Source of the DNA: Pseudidiomarina marina
GTDB lineage: Bacteria > Pseudomonadota > Gammaproteobacteria > Enterobacterales > Alteromonadaceae
Direction: 5' to 3'
DNA length: 64,000 nucleotides
NCBI RefSeq assembly: GCF_003987045.1
Contig: NZ_PIPZ01000002.1
Span: 62,001 to 126,000 of the forward strand
In this document: piece by piece, positions 17,427 to 27,126 of the stretch
Numbering within the stretch: the first letter of the stretch is position 1
How the letters are laid out: each line of letters starts with the position of its first letter
Translations under genes and position numbers: made by a program
Notes under the pieces: model-generated
Seen by the model: the letters and a program-made list of their open reading frames with translations, nothing else
Databases searched by the model: none
Told to the model about the DNA's origin: nothing

Positions 17427-18259
17427 GCATTGGCTCCGTTATTGTTTTTGTTTTTATACGCTAGCAACATCAACACCACACCCGCAACAACCATGGGGGC
17501 TGATAACCACTGGCCCATCGACCAGCCAAAGGATAGCAAGCCTAAGTGACTATCAGGCTCGCGGGCATATTCAACGACGAACCGTGCTAAGCCGTAGCCA
17601 ATCAAGAATAAACCGCCAATGGCGCCAACCGGACGCGGTTTACGGCTATATAGTGCCAGCACTATAAATAGCAACAGGCCTTCAAGTGCGGCTTGATAAA
17701 GCTGTGACGGATGACGTGGTAGTGGCCCGGCTGCCGGGAAGATCATCGCCCATGGTACATCCGTAACGCGACCCCAGAGCTCACCATTAATAAAGTTGCC
17801 GATACGGCCAGCACCCAATCCCACTGGAACCAATGGCGCGACAAAATCACCGATAGCCAATAATGATTGCTTGGTTTTCGCAGCGAATATCCATAATACG
17901 GCAATCACACCCAGCATACCGCCGTGGAACGACATGCCGCCGCTGGTGATATCAAACAGATAGAGCGGGTTTTCGATGAAGTACTCGAATTGGTAAAACA
18001 CCACATAGCCAATACGGCCCCCTAAAATGACGCCCATAAATGCCCAAAACAGCAAGTCACTGAAGCGTTTCTCGGTCCAACCTTGGTCCGCATAATGCGG
18101 CATACGGCATTGGCGGTTTCCCCACCACCAAGCAAACAGAAAGCCAACGAGGTACATCAAGCCATACCAGCGCAGGTCTAACGGCCCGATGCTGACGATA
18201 ATCGGATCGATACTTGGATGCACCATGTATTCTGTTTGTGTCATTCCTGTTTGCATCAA
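17423..18259 (-). CDS. lgt: phosphatidylglycerol-prolipoprotein diacylglyceryl transferase
   Basis: 278-residue inner-membrane enzyme with about seven membrane segments. It attaches diacylglycerol to the lipobox cysteine of prolipoproteins, the first lipoprotein maturation step; at least five predicted lipoproteins in this window would be substrates. The family signature [14 protein letters not shown] is at about residues 148-161, and [18 protein letters not shown] opens the first segment. The start may be 18259 or the ATG at 18244; both precede the family core. It lies in the run rppH-ptsP-TSUP-lgt-thyA. Confidence 0.96.
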   Translation of the reverse strand: MMQTGMTQTEYMVHPSIDPIIVSIGPLDLRWYGLMYLVGFLFAWWWGNRQCRMPHYADQGWTEKRFSDLLFWAFMGVILGGRIGYVVFYQFEYFIENPLYLFDITSGGMSFHGGMLGVIAVLWIFAAKTKQSLLAIGDFVAPLVPVGLGAGRIGNFINGELWGRVTDVPWAMIFPAAGPLPRHPSQLYQAALEGLLLFIVLALYSRKPRPVGAIGGLFLIGYGLARFVVEYAREPDSHLGLLSFGWSMGQWLSAPMVVAGVVLMLLAYKNKNNNGANA

Positions 18260-19051
18260 TTATCCTATTGCTAACTTTATTGAAATAATAACTAAAAACA
18301 CCGCAAAGCCGCGCTGCAAATGTTTAACTGGTATCCGTTGAGTCAAGCTGGCACCGAGCGGTGCAAACAGCATGGAGGTCAGTGAAATTGCGAGCCACGC
18401 TTTCACGTGCACATACCCAAGTAAACCATCGCCGCCCTCTAATTGTTGTCCAAGCACAATAAAGGCGATCACCGCGCTCAAGCCAATGCTTAGGCTTCCC
18501 ACCGAGGATACCGCAATTGCTTGACGGATGGGAACACGCAGACGCTGCAATAATGGTACGGTTAGTGAGCCCCCGCCAATACCGACAAGTGCTGATAAAG
18601 TGCCCATCGCTGCACTAATTAAGGCCATCAAGCGTTTTGATACGTTGGTAAGTGGCTCACCACTGCGCTGCGGTATCAACATACGAATGGAGAGCAATGC
18701 CAGCACGCCTGCGAATATACGTTGCAACCAATCCGGATCCAGTAACGTCGCCAGCCACGCCCCTAATACGGCACCAACCATGAGCCCAGGAATTAAACGT
18801 CGAACCCAGAAGAAACTCACTTGGCCGTGCTTCAAGTGCGAGCGCGCCGAGCTTGAAGTGGTCATGACAATAGTGGCAAGAGACGTTGCGACAGCCATTT
18901 GCACCACGAGATCGGGTGCGACACCAAGCATTGGCAACAGATAAATCAGTAATGGAACAATCACAAGGCCGCCGCCAATGCCCAGCATGCCGGCTAACAA
19001 GCCTGCCACCATGCCTCCGGCTAAACACCATAACCAGCCCGTTAAGAGCAC
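18260..19051 (-). CDS. TSUP/TauE-SafE family membrane permease
   Basis: 263 residues with about eight hydrophobic segments and two internally repeated halves, each with a glycine-rich motif: GMLGIGGGLVIVPLLIYLLP near residue 22 and ALVGIGGGSLTVPLLQRLRV near 155. This is the TSUP (DUF81) pattern; members move sulfonates, sulfite or other organic anions across the inner membrane. It sits between ptsP and lgt with 0-9 base gaps, so it is in the same operon. The substrate is not evident. Confidence 0.9.
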   Translation of the reverse strand: MLLTGWLWCLAGGMVAGLLAGMLGIGGGLVIVPLLIYLLPMLGVAPDLVVQMAVATSLATIVMTTSSSARSHLKHGQVSFFWVRRLIPGLMVGAVLGAWLATLLDPDWLQRIFAGVLALLSIRMLIPQRSGEPLTNVSKRLMALISAAMGTLSALVGIGGGSLTVPLLQRLRVPIRQAIAVSSVGSLSIGLSAVIAFIVLGQQLEGGDGLLGYVHVKAWLAISLTSMLFAPLGASLTQRIPVKHLQRGFAVFLVIISIKLAIG

Positions 19052-19060
19052 CGAATCTCC

Positions 19061-21334
19061 TTAACCACCGGCACGAACAAAACCGCCGAGACCGGCGTTT
19101 TCCAGTGCCATGATAACGTGTTGTTTCACTTCTTGCGGGGAACGCGACGCTAATGCGCGTTGTAATACTTCGTCTAAATCGGCGGCAGAAATATGCCGAA
19201 TAATCCAGCGAATACGATCAATATTATAGCTGTTCATGCTGAAATTACGGTAACCCATGGCGAGCAATAACAGCGCCCCACCTGGCTCTCCGGCTAATTC
19301 GCCGCACACCGACACTGGCTTATTCAATTGGTCGCAACGCTCAATAATCTGCTTCAGTGCATGTAGCACAGCCGGATGAAACGCATCGTACAAACTAGCG
19401 ACGCGCGAGTTGTTGCGATCAACAGCCAGCATGTATTGGGTCAAATCATTGGTACCCACCGAGAAAAAATCGACCTTATCGGCAACACAATGAAGCTGAT
19501 AAATCAGCGCGGGCACTTCAATCATGACACCAATTTGCGGCTCAAATAATTGTTCATCAACGCTGCATTGCAGCTCTTCAGCCACTTCATGATAGGCCTG
19601 ATGAATCATTCGAACCGCTTCATCGACTTCTTCAGCACTGGAGATCATCGGTAATAAAATGCGTAAATTGTTACGCCCCATCGAGGCGCGCAACATGGCT
19701 CGAATCTGTACCAAGAAAATCTCAGGATGATCCAGCGTCATACGAATACCGCGCCAGCCCAAAAACGGGTTTTCTTCGTCCATCGGCAAATACGGCAACG
19801 GTTTATCGCCGCCAACATCTAGGGTTCTCATAACAACAGGGGCGCCACGAAATTGTTCCAACACTTGGCTGTAGAGCTCTTCTTGTTCGTCTTCGGTTGG
19901 CAAACGTTCACGCATCATGAACGGTATCTCGGTGCGATATAACCCCACACCGTGCACATTTAAATCATTCAGCCAGTCGCGTTCGGTATTTAGACCAACA
20001 TTCAAATTTAGCTGAACACGCACGCCATCGGTGGTTTCAGCGGGCAGGTCACGCGCCTGCATTACTTTTTGACGTAGTGCGAGCTCTTCGTCAGCTAGTT
20101 GGCGATACTCGTTTTCAACTTGCAGCGGAGGGCTGACAAACACATCGCCGTTGTAGCCATCGACAATCAGCGTTTCGCCGTTGACGTCGCTGAGCTGCAT
20201 ATCATCAACACCCAACACGGCCGGAATACCCATGCTGCGTGCCATTATAGCGGCGTGGGAATTACCTGAACCGCGCAGCGATACCATTCCGATAATGTCG
20301 GCTTGAGGCAGTTCTGCCAACATAGTCGCGGTCACTTCATCAGCCACCAAAATACATTGCGCCGGAGGATTGAATCGTCGTGCCTCACGATTTTGTAAGT
20401 GCGCTAAGATGCGGTTACCAAGGTCGCGTACATCACTCGCTCGCTCGCGAATATATTCATCGTCGAGGTTTTCGAATTGATTGACCAGTTGTTCCACCAC
20501 CAACTTCAAGGCCGTTTGTGCCCGCCAACCGTCATTAATGGTTTGTTCCACCTCTTTCCCAAGGCTGGCCGAGTCCATCATGGCGTGATAGACATCAAAT
20601 ATCGCAAGCGTTTCGTCAGCTACCTGCCCTTTCATGCTGTCACTGATGTTCAATAATTCTTGGCGAGTACGCGCGACGGCCGCTCGAAACGCACGAATTT
20701 CGTGCTCTGGCATATCACTGCGCTTTGGTGTTACCTCACTTAGACGCGCTGGCGGTTTCACCACGAAAGCCTCACCAATGGCAACACCCGGCGCGGCTGG
20801 CAAGCCTTTGATGGTCTGCAACCACGGTGATTGTTTTGCAGTACGTAACAGCCCTTTCGCTTCCGCATGGGCAATAACCACCGCTAACTGAGCCGCCAAA
20901 GTTACGACGAAGGCTTCTTCGTCGCGGGTAAAAGCACGCGCTTGCTCTTGTTGAACGGCCAGCACTCCAAGCACCCGCCGGCGATGAATAACCGGCGCAG
21001 CCAGCATCGCTTTGTAGCGATCTTCAACGACATGCTCGAGTTTCAAAAACGCCGGGTGATCGGAAGCATTAGCGATATTTAAGGGCTCTTCACGTGACGC
21101 AGCAAGGCTAATCACGCCTTCGCCAAATGGTACATGAATCGGTTTATCTGAACGAATTTCTAAGCCATCAGTGGCGGCGAGTGCAAATTGCTGTTGCTCA
21201 TGATCAGCGAGGTAGACCGTGCAGGAATCGGTGTGAAGCGCTTCTTTAACTTGGCGCACCATGGTTTGCAGCGCCAGATCAAAATCTGGCGCCTGATTCA
21301 CTGCTTCAACAATGCGCTGTAGTATTCGAAGCAT
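19061..21334 (-). CDS. ptsP: phosphoenolpyruvate-protein phosphotransferase PtsP (EI-Ntr)
   Basis: 757 residues: N-terminal GAF domain (about 1-165, sensing glutamine or 2-oxoglutarate in E. coli), a PEP-utiliser N-terminal domain, the phosphorylated histidine in GSGNSHAAIMARSMG (about residue 360), and the C-terminal TIM barrel with LYRTEIPFM, LRTLDVGGDKPLPYL, FFSVGTNDLTQY and VCGELAG. It starts the nitrogen-PTS relay (EI-Ntr to NPr to EIIA-Ntr). Follows rppH by 29 bases, as in E. coli. Confidence 0.96.
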   Translation of the reverse strand: MLRILQRIVEAVNQAPDFDLALQTMVRQVKEALHTDSCTVYLADHEQQQFALAATDGLEIRSDKPIHVPFGEGVISLAASREEPLNIANASDHPAFLKLEHVVEDRYKAMLAAPVIHRRRVLGVLAVQQEQARAFTRDEEAFVVTLAAQLAVVIAHAEAKGLLRTAKQSPWLQTIKGLPAAPGVAIGEAFVVKPPARLSEVTPKRSDMPEHEIRAFRAAVARTRQELLNISDSMKGQVADETLAIFDVYHAMMDSASLGKEVEQTINDGWRAQTALKLVVEQLVNQFENLDDEYIRERASDVRDLGNRILAHLQNREARRFNPPAQCILVADEVTATMLAELPQADIIGMVSLRGSGNSHAAIMARSMGIPAVLGVDDMQLSDVNGETLIVDGYNGDVFVSPPLQVENEYRQLADEELALRQKVMQARDLPAETTDGVRVQLNLNVGLNTERDWLNDLNVHGVGLYRTEIPFMMRERLPTEDEQEELYSQVLEQFRGAPVVMRTLDVGGDKPLPYLPMDEENPFLGWRGIRMTLDHPEIFLVQIRAMLRASMGRNNLRILLPMISSAEEVDEAVRMIHQAYHEVAEELQCSVDEQLFEPQIGVMIEVPALIYQLHCVADKVDFFSVGTNDLTQYMLAVDRNNSRVASLYDAFHPAVLHALKQIIERCDQLNKPVSVCGELAGEPGGALLLLAMGYRNFSMNSYNIDRIRWIIRHISAADLDEVLQRALASRSPQEVKQHVIMALENAGLGGFVRAGG

Positions 21335-21363
21335 AGCCTGCCTTGTTAATCACAAAACCTTTG

Positions 21364-21879
21364 TTAAGAACGGCGGCGGCGCGGAGGTCTTGGACGACGC
21401 GGTGCGGTATTCATCACGACTGCCGAAAACTCTTTCAAAACCCGTCGATACACTTCCCGTTTGAACGACACTACTTGTCGCACAGGATACCAGAAACTGA
21501 CCCAACGCCAGTCATCAAACTCAGGATGTGACGACTGCATGACGTTCACGTCCTTTTCATTACATTTTAACCGCAGCAAAAACCATTTCTGCTTCTGACC
21601 AATACAGGTTGGTCGTTGTTCGCGTCGTACCAAACGCTTTGGTAATCGGTAGCGAAACCAATTGCGACTGGTGTAAACAATTTCGACTTGTTCAGGCTTC
21701 AGCCCAACCTCTTCCCAGAGTTCACGGTACATAGCTTGTTCTGGCGTTTCGCCATCATCAATTCCGCCTTGCGGAAACTGCCAACTATGTTGCCCGAATC
21801 GACGCGCCCAAAAGACTTGTCCCTGCTCGTTGCAGATAATGATTCCCACATTGGCGCGAAATCCTTCTGCGTCTATCAC
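21364..21879 (-). CDS. rppH: RNA pyrophosphohydrolase
   Basis: 171-residue Nudix hydrolase that removes pyrophosphate from the 5' end of mRNAs to trigger RNase E decay. Starts at GTG ([17 protein letters not shown]), followed by [16 protein letters not shown] and the Nudix box [20 protein letters not shown] with VGL. The Arg-rich end ([12 protein letters not shown]) is compatible with RNA binding. First gene of the ptsP-lgt-thyA operon, divergent from mutH, as in enterobacteria. Confidence 0.96.
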   Translation of the reverse strand: MIDAEGFRANVGIIICNEQGQVFWARRFGQHSWQFPQGGIDDGETPEQAMYRELWEEVGLKPEQVEIVYTSRNWFRYRLPKRLVRREQRPTCIGQKQKWFLLRLKCNEKDVNVMQSSHPEFDDWRWVSFWYPVRQVVSFKREVYRRVLKEFSAVVMNTAPRRPRPPRRRRS

Positions 21880-21936
21880 GCGAGCGCCCTCATAAATTCG
21901 ACATATGGCTTGGATTTTTCCATAATCGCGTCATGA

Positions 21937-22647
21937 ATGAAAGGATTAATCGGTTTAGACGAGGTAATTGTGCAACTCAAACAGCTCTTTGATAAAGCCA
22001 GCGCGCTGGCAGGCTTAAGCTTTGCAGAGCTGGCTAATCACGTTGGTATGACCGTGCCAAACGATTTGCGCCGGAACAAAGGCTGGGTTGGACAACTACT
22101 GGAAAGCGCTTTAGGGGCAAGCGCGGGTTCACAGGCGTTACAAGACTTCCCTGAGCTCGGCGTTGAATTGAAAACCATTCCGCTGGACGCCAACGGCAAG
22201 CCGTTAGAAACCACCTTCGTCTGTACCACGCCATTAATCGATGTGCATCAGTTGACGTGGGAAACCAGTAATGTGCGCAATAAGCTCCAATGCGTCCTGT
22301 GGATACCTATTGACGGGCGTCGCGACGTACCGCTGGCTGAACGCTGTATCGGCACCGCATTCTTATGGCAGCCTAGTGTTCAACAAGAAGCCCAATTGCG
22401 TGCCGACTGGCAAGAACATATGGATAAAATTGCCCTCGGCGAAGTAGAATCTATCACCGCTCATCAAGGTGAAGTGCTGCAATTACGGCCTAAAGCAGCT
22501 AACAGCCGTGTATTGACCGAAGCTATCGGCGCAAATGGCGAGATCATTCAAACCTTACCCCGTGGCTTCTATTTAAAAACCCAGTTCACCAGTCAGATCA
22601 TTCGCGAGACATTTGGTCTGCCCGATCCGGCCACAACCTATGACTGA
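21937..22647 (+). CDS. mutH: methyl-directed mismatch repair endonuclease MutH
   Basis: 236 residues. MutH nicks the unmethylated strand at hemimethylated GATC when activated by MutS/MutL. Family blocks: [30 protein letters not shown] with the catalytic D...E-x-K ([10 protein letters not shown]), [25 protein letters not shown]-like [11 protein letters not shown] and [13 protein letters not shown]. It implies that this organism uses Dam methylation. Divergent from rppH; its stop overlaps the next gene by 8 bases. Confidence 0.96.
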   Translation: MKGLIGLDEVIVQLKQLFDKASALAGLSFAELANHVGMTVPNDLRRNKGWVGQLLESALGASAGSQALQDFPELGVELKTIPLDANGKPLETTFVCTTPLIDVHQLTWETSNVRNKLQCVLWIPIDGRRDVPLAERCIGTAFLWQPSVQQEAQLRADWQEHMDKIALGEVESITAHQGEVLQLRPKAANSRVLTEAIGANGEIIQTLPRGFYLKTQFTSQIIRETFGLPDPATTYD

Positions 22648-23326
22648 TACTTCAACAGAAGAGCGCATTGTTTATGTCAAACCTCTGACCCGAGCGCATG
22701 GTCTTGGTTTTAACGCGTTAGGTTTGGTTATCTTTGCGGTGACCATGTTTCTATGGCTTATTGACGCTCCTATTATCACTGCGGCGTATGGTCTCCTGTT
22801 TATTGCCAGTGCGCTGCTGATTTTTCTCGGTAGCGCGAAGGTTTTTGAACCGCCTGTCAGCATGACCATCACACCAAAAGAAATCACGTATTTGCACCGT
22901 CGAGGCCGTTGGCAAATTCAATGGAACAACATTTTACGGTTCGACATCCCGCGGTTGCACCGAGGCCTAGAGCTCGAGCAAATGCCGTATATCGGTTTTC
23001 GCCTACATGACATTGAGCCCATCATCCAAACCATCACGCCGCGCCTAGCTGTCTACTTACTTAGTGAGCAGCGTCATTTATTGGTTGCTGCGCTACGCCA
23101 TGAACGCCCCGAATTACGTGAATATTCACCTTATTTCGAAGTGCCGGACCGCTATCAAAGTGCCTCCGGAATCGAATATCGCGGCGTACAAGCGATGTTC
23201 GCTGTAAGATGTGAACACTTTCGCGAATTATTGGGTTATGATTTGTTTGTGCCGGCGGCTGCGCTTGATCGGGCCCCCGAAGATTTCATCACTTGGCTAC
23301 AACAGTTAAAAAACACAAGAGCGTGA
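22640..23326 (+). CDS. DUF2982 family membrane protein
   Basis: 228 residues from ATG 22640, overlapping the mutH stop by 8 bases (translational coupling). Two adjacent membrane segments (about 22-42 and 45-63) form a hairpin, followed by a soluble domain with [19 protein letters not shown] and a C-terminal block [19 protein letters not shown]. That last block and the mutH-like neighbourhood are what I associate with DUF2982 in Shewanella and Vibrio. Function unknown. Confidence 0.75.
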   Translation: MTDTSTEERIVYVKPLTRAHGLGFNALGLVIFAVTMFLWLIDAPIITAAYGLLFIASALLIFLGSAKVFEPPVSMTITPKEITYLHRRGRWQIQWNNILRFDIPRLHRGLELEQMPYIGFRLHDIEPIIQTITPRLAVYLLSEQRHLLVAALRHERPELREYSPYFEVPDRYQSASGIEYRGVQAMFAVRCEHFRELLGYDLFVPAAALDRAPEDFITWLQQLKNTRA

Positions 23327-23327
23327 T

Positions 23328-23477
23328 TCGTTATTCGTTATTCGTTATTCGAAAAACAAAAACGAAAACGAAAACGAAAAACCAAAAACATCGCACGGAA
23401 AAGTAAGCAAATTCGTTCTCGAATTCTCCAGCGAACCAAACTCACGAATAACGAATAACGAATAACGAACAACGCTT
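23328..23477. repeat. TTATTCG-bounded element (family 2), forward
   Basis: Left arm: three to four TTATTCG heptamers. Core with CGAAAAACCAAAAACATC and GCGAATTCTCCAGCGAACC-like bases. Right arm: four CGAATAA heptamers ending GAACAACGCTTTT. Between the DUF2982 gene and the RimB-like gene. Confidence 0.88.
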
Positions 23478-23498
23478 TTAGTCTTTAAGGGAGTTTTT

Positions 23499-23930
23499 AT
23501 GCAAACACTTGGTTGGCGCGAATGGGGTTCACTTCCTGAACTTGGCATCGATGCCCTCAAAATGAAAGTCGACACAGGCGCGCGTACATCGTGTTTGCAC
23601 GCATTTAAACTCGAGCCGTTTGAACGCAACGGCGAAGATTGGCTACGTATTTGGTTGCATCCTGAACAACACAGCGACCGAGAGCTAATCTGTGAGGCGA
23701 AAATACATGATCAGCGCGAGGTGACAGATTCTGGAGGTCATACTGAGCTGCGATATGTTATTCTATCCACATTAAATTTAGGTGAGTTCTCGCAACCAAT
23801 TGAGTTGACGTTAACGAACCGCGACACCATGAAATTTCGTATGTTATTGGGCCGCCAAGCAATGCGTGGACATTTCCTTGTCGACCCTGATAAATCTTAT
23901 TTACTCGGCCAGCCTGGAGCTACCGCATGA
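23499..23930 (+). CDS. RimB-like retropepsin-fold (ATP-dependent zinc protease family) protein
   Basis: 143 residues with the DTGA aspartic-protease-like motif in [14 protein letters not shown] (about 27-40) and [15 protein letters not shown] near the C-terminus. This is the Pfam Zn_protease family found next to rimK; RimB of Pseudomonas works with RimK to modify and turn over the glutamate tail of ribosomal protein S6. Its stop overlaps the rimK start by 4 bases, strongly supporting a shared role. A GGGAG ribosome site precedes ATG by 8 bases. Family assignment good, biochemical activity inferred. Confidence 0.88.
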   Translation: MQTLGWREWGSLPELGIDALKMKVDTGARTSCLHAFKLEPFERNGEDWLRIWLHPEQHSDRELICEAKIHDQREVTDSGGHTELRYVILSTLNLGEFSQPIELTLTNRDTMKFRMLLGRQAMRGHFLVDPDKSYLLGQPGATA

Positions 23931-24832
23931 GAATTGCCATTTTATCGCGTAATCCGCGTCTTTATTCAACGCGCCGCTTAGTTGAAGCCGGCGAAGCTCG
24001 AGGCCACATTGTTGATGTGCTCGACCCGTTGCGCTGCTATATGAATATTAACGCCCGCGAAAGCTCAATTCACATGAAAGGGAAAGACTTACCGCAATAC
24101 GATGCGATTATTCCACGTATTGGCGCCTCGATTACCTTCTTCGGTACAGCGGTATTACGGCAATTTGAAATGATTGGTACCTACCCGCTCAATGAGTCGG
24201 TCGCGATTTCACGCAGCCGTGACAAACTGCGCTCATTGCAATTGCTAAGCCGAAAAGGAATTGGGCTTCCGACCACTGGTTTCGCGAGTCAGCCACAAGA
24301 CATTCCTGATTTAATTGAAATGGTTGGCGGTGCGCCATTAGTTATTAAGTTACTTGAAGGTACGCAAGGTATTGGTGTTGTTTTGGCCGAAACGCGTCAA
24401 GCTGCAGAGAGCGTTATCGAAGCTTTCATGGGACTCGAGTCGCACATCATGGTGCAGGAGTACATTAAAGAAGCTGGCGGTGCCGATATCCGCTGTTTCG
24501 TGATTGGCGATAAAGTTATTGCAGCCATGAAGCGCCAAGCCAAGCCGGGCGAATTCCGTTCTAACTTGCACCGTGGTGGCTCAGCTAGCCTGGTGAAACT
24601 GACGCCAGCAGAACGCGCAACCGCCGTCAAAGCAGCCAAGACCATGGGCTTGAACGTTGCCGGTGTCGATATCCTTCGCTCTAACCACGGGCCTCTGGTG
24701 ATGGAGGTCAACTCATCGCCAGGCCTCGAAGGCATTGAGGGTGCAACGGGCAAGGATGTGGCTGATCAAATTATCAGTTTCATTGAGAAGAACGCCAAGG
24801 CCAACAAAACCAGAACCAAGGGCAAGGGCTAA
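23927..24832 (+). CDS. rimK: ribosomal protein S6-glutamate ligase RimK
   Basis: 301-residue ATP-grasp ligase that adds glutamates to the C-terminus of ribosomal protein S6. It matches E. coli RimK in [18 protein letters not shown], in [19 protein letters not shown], in ATP-binding [14 protein letters not shown], and in the metal-binding [14 protein letters not shown] near residue 265. Start ATG overlaps the RimB-like gene (ATGA). A basic, low-complexity tail ([12 protein letters not shown]) follows. In Pseudomonas the same pair tunes translation during environmental change. Confidence 0.97.
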   Translation: MRIAILSRNPRLYSTRRLVEAGEARGHIVDVLDPLRCYMNINARESSIHMKGKDLPQYDAIIPRIGASITFFGTAVLRQFEMIGTYPLNESVAISRSRDKLRSLQLLSRKGIGLPTTGFASQPQDIPDLIEMVGGAPLVIKLLEGTQGIGVVLAETRQAAESVIEAFMGLESHIMVQEYIKEAGGADIRCFVIGDKVIAAMKRQAKPGEFRSNLHRGGSASLVKLTPAERATAVKAAKTMGLNVAGVDILRSNHGPLVMEVNSSPGLEGIEGATGKDVADQIISFIEKNAKANKTRTKGKG

Positions 24833-24845
24833 CAGCAAAGGCAAA

Positions 24846-24990
24846 GACGTTATTCGTTATTCGTTATTCGTTATTGGAAAAAGCGAAACGAAAAACCAAA
24901 AACATCACAACAGAAAGTGAGCAAATACATCTGCGAATTCTCCGGCGAACCAAACTCACGAATAACGAATAACGAACAACGAATAACGGA
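24846..24990. repeat. TTATTCG-bounded element (family 2), forward
   Basis: Left arm ACGTTATTCGTTATTCGTTA..., core CGAAAAACCAAAAACATC and GAGCAAATACATCTGCGAATTCTCC-like bases, right arm CGAATAACGAATAACGAACAACG. The core is close to that of the copy at 23328. It separates rimK from the hydrolase gene; the hydrolase ATG lies 7 bases past it. Confidence 0.88.
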
Positions 24991-24996
24991 TGTTTT

Positions 24997-26019
24997 ATGA
25001 AGCATAAATCTTTTCAGTTAGCTAACCAGCGCATTGCACCCGGTTCGCGCCACAGCGTGAAAATACCGGCGGCACGGCTGTACAACGATACCCCGATGGA
25101 TTTGCATGCTGAAGTGTTTCATGGCGTGAAGCCTGGCCCTACGTTGCTCGTGTGTGCGGCAATTCACGGCGATGAATTGAATGGTATTGAAGTATGTCGG
25201 CGTTTAATGGGTGAGTTAGATCCGTTACAACTGGCCGGTACTGTGATCATTGTACCGATAGTTAATGTATTTGGTTTTATTCAACAGTCGCGTTATTTAC
25301 CCGACCGTCGTGACCTGAATCGTTGTTTCCCTGGCTCGGAGCGTGGTGCATTGGGAAGCCGGCTGGCACACTTATTTAACGAAACCTTGGTGCAGAACGC
25401 GACGCATATTATTGATTTGCATACGGGCGCGATTCATCGCAGTAACCTGCCTCAAATACGTGTCGACACGGATAACGGCGATGCGCTTAAAATGGCGGAA
25501 GCGTTCGGTACGCCGGTGATTCTCCATAGCAAAGAGCGCGATGGTTCATTGCGCTCATTAGCATCAGAGCTCGGCATTCCCTTGATTCTTTACGAGGCGG
25601 GTGAAGCTTTACGATTTGATTATGCGGCAATTAAGGCCGGTGTGATTGGCGTACAGAACGTGATGAAGAGCTTGAAGATGCTCAAAGGCCGCCGTAGCCG
25701 CAAAAAAGTAAAACCGGTGGTTGCACACCGCAGCGCATGGATTCGAAATGAATACGATGGGTTGGTGGTTCCTAAAGTCGAGCTTGGCCAGACCATTAAT
25801 AAAGGGCAAGTGATTGCGCAAACGGTGAACCCGCATGGTGATGAACTCCATGCAATCAAGAGTCCGTATCATGGTATTGTGATTGGTATCAGTAACATTC
25901 CTGTTGCCAACGAGGGCGAAGCTTTATTTAATGTGGCACAATTTGATGGTGAACGAATTGAACATGCCAGCGAAAATGTTGACGTATTCGCGGAAGCTTA
26001 CGACCAAAAACCGATATAA
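24997..26019 (+). CDS. succinylglutamate desuccinylase/aspartoacylase family hydrolase
   Basis: 340-residue zinc hydrolase. Zinc ligands in AAIHGDELNGIEV (His57, Glu60) and IDLHTGA (about residue 141); catalytic Glu probably in ILYEAGEA near 198. The C-terminal beta domain (PHGDELHAIKSPYHGIVIG) looks like a lipoyl-type fold, common in this subgroup. Members cleave amide bonds of N-acylated amino acids or glutamyl chains. Genes of this group are often found beside rimK, so a role in trimming glutamylated substrates is possible but not shown. Confidence 0.88.
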   Translation: MKHKSFQLANQRIAPGSRHSVKIPAARLYNDTPMDLHAEVFHGVKPGPTLLVCAAIHGDELNGIEVCRRLMGELDPLQLAGTVIIVPIVNVFGFIQQSRYLPDRRDLNRCFPGSERGALGSRLAHLFNETLVQNATHIIDLHTGAIHRSNLPQIRVDTDNGDALKMAEAFGTPVILHSKERDGSLRSLASELGIPLILYEAGEALRFDYAAIKAGVIGVQNVMKSLKMLKGRRSRKKVKPVVAHRSAWIRNEYDGLVVPKVELGQTINKGQVIAQTVNPHGDELHAIKSPYHGIVIGISNIPVANEGEALFNVAQFDGERIEHASENVDVFAEAYDQKPI

Positions 26020-26052
26020 CAATAGCAATTAGGTAACTTAGAGAAGCATACA

Positions 26053-27111
26053 TTGAAGCATTTAAGTCCTCCTTCACAACTGGTTCTTCGCCAACAATTG
26101 CGACTCGAAGATGAGCCATTGTTGGTTGTGAATGCGCCTGACGCTGAGTTGGCGCAATTACTTCCCGTCGTCAGTTGCTGGCAGTGGCATGCCGGTTATT
26201 CCGAGCAATGGCAACGCCAAGCTCCTGATATTTTGCACCATTTTGGTGCAAGCGCGCCGCAAGCAGGGAGTGCTAAGGCTGCACTTGTCTGGATACCGAA
26301 AGAGAAGCAATTGACGCTGTACGTGCTTGAGGCGCTCCGTCACGTGTTACAAGAAGGCGCAACGATTTGGTTAGTCGGTGACAATCGTGGCGGTATCAAA
26401 AGTATTCACAAACAGTTTCCGAATACGGTCGCACCGGCGCAAAAAGTGGCGGTTGGAAACCATTCGCTGTTACTGCGAACATGTGTTAACCAACATGCCG
26501 ATAGCTTCGCAGTGGATGATCATTTTGTTTATGTTGATCTTGACCAACCCAATCAGCCCACGCCACTGAAACTAGCGAGTCTGCCGGGTGTTTTTGCTTT
26601 CCCAAGCATTGATGCTGGGAGCGCGATGTTATTACAACACCTTCCGGTTTGGCAGCGCGGCAAAGTGCTCGATTTCGCTTGTGGCCATGGCGTGCTTGGC
26701 GCATGGCTAAATCGTCAAACTCCAGCGTTGGAGATTACCTACTTAGATGTGAGTGCGCTGGCGTTACAAGCAACCGAGCGTACGCTCGAGCTGAATGCGC
26801 TAACCGGTACTTGCATTGCAAGCGATGGTTTATCTGATACTTTGGGACAGTTCGATTACGTAATTAGTCATCCGCCATTTCATACTGGCTTGGCAACTGA
26901 TTATGAAATTGGCAAGCAGTTCTTACGTAGTGTCTATCAGCATTTACATTCACACGGTGAACTATGGCTGGTGGCTAATCGGTTCTTACCTTGGCCCGAG
27001 CTTATCGAACAAGCTTTTGGGCATTGTGACCGTGTTGCAGAAGATAATAAGTTTGCCGTTTATCACGCCACTAAGTTGCCGGCGTCAAAAACTCATACTA
27101 AGCGGCGATAA
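26053..27111 (+). CDS. rsmC: 16S rRNA m2G1207 methyltransferase
   Basis: 352 residues starting at TTG (no ATG nearby; AGAGAAG lies about 8 bases upstream). Two tandem methyltransferase-like halves as in RsmC: the N-terminal one is degenerate; the C-terminal one has SAM-binding VLDFACGHGVLGAWLN near 207 and the catalytic-type motif VISHPPFHTG at about 271-280. E. coli RsmC reads SNPPFH there, so Asn is replaced by His, unusual for an N2-guanine methyltransferase. RsmC methylates G1207 of 16S rRNA. The sensor kinase gene starts 15 bases downstream. Confidence 0.9.
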   Translation: MKHLSPPSQLVLRQQLRLEDEPLLVVNAPDAELAQLLPVVSCWQWHAGYSEQWQRQAPDILHHFGASAPQAGSAKAALVWIPKEKQLTLYVLEALRHVLQEGATIWLVGDNRGGIKSIHKQFPNTVAPAQKVAVGNHSLLLRTCVNQHADSFAVDDHFVYVDLDQPNQPTPLKLASLPGVFAFPSIDAGSAMLLQHLPVWQRGKVLDFACGHGVLGAWLNRQTPALEITYLDVSALALQATERTLELNALTGTCIASDGLSDTLGQFDYVISHPPFHTGLATDYEIGKQFLRSVYQHLHSHGELWLVANRFLPWPELIEQAFGHCDRVAEDNKFAVYHATKLPASKTHTKRR

Positions 27112-27126
27112 ACAGGTGTAGCCTTC

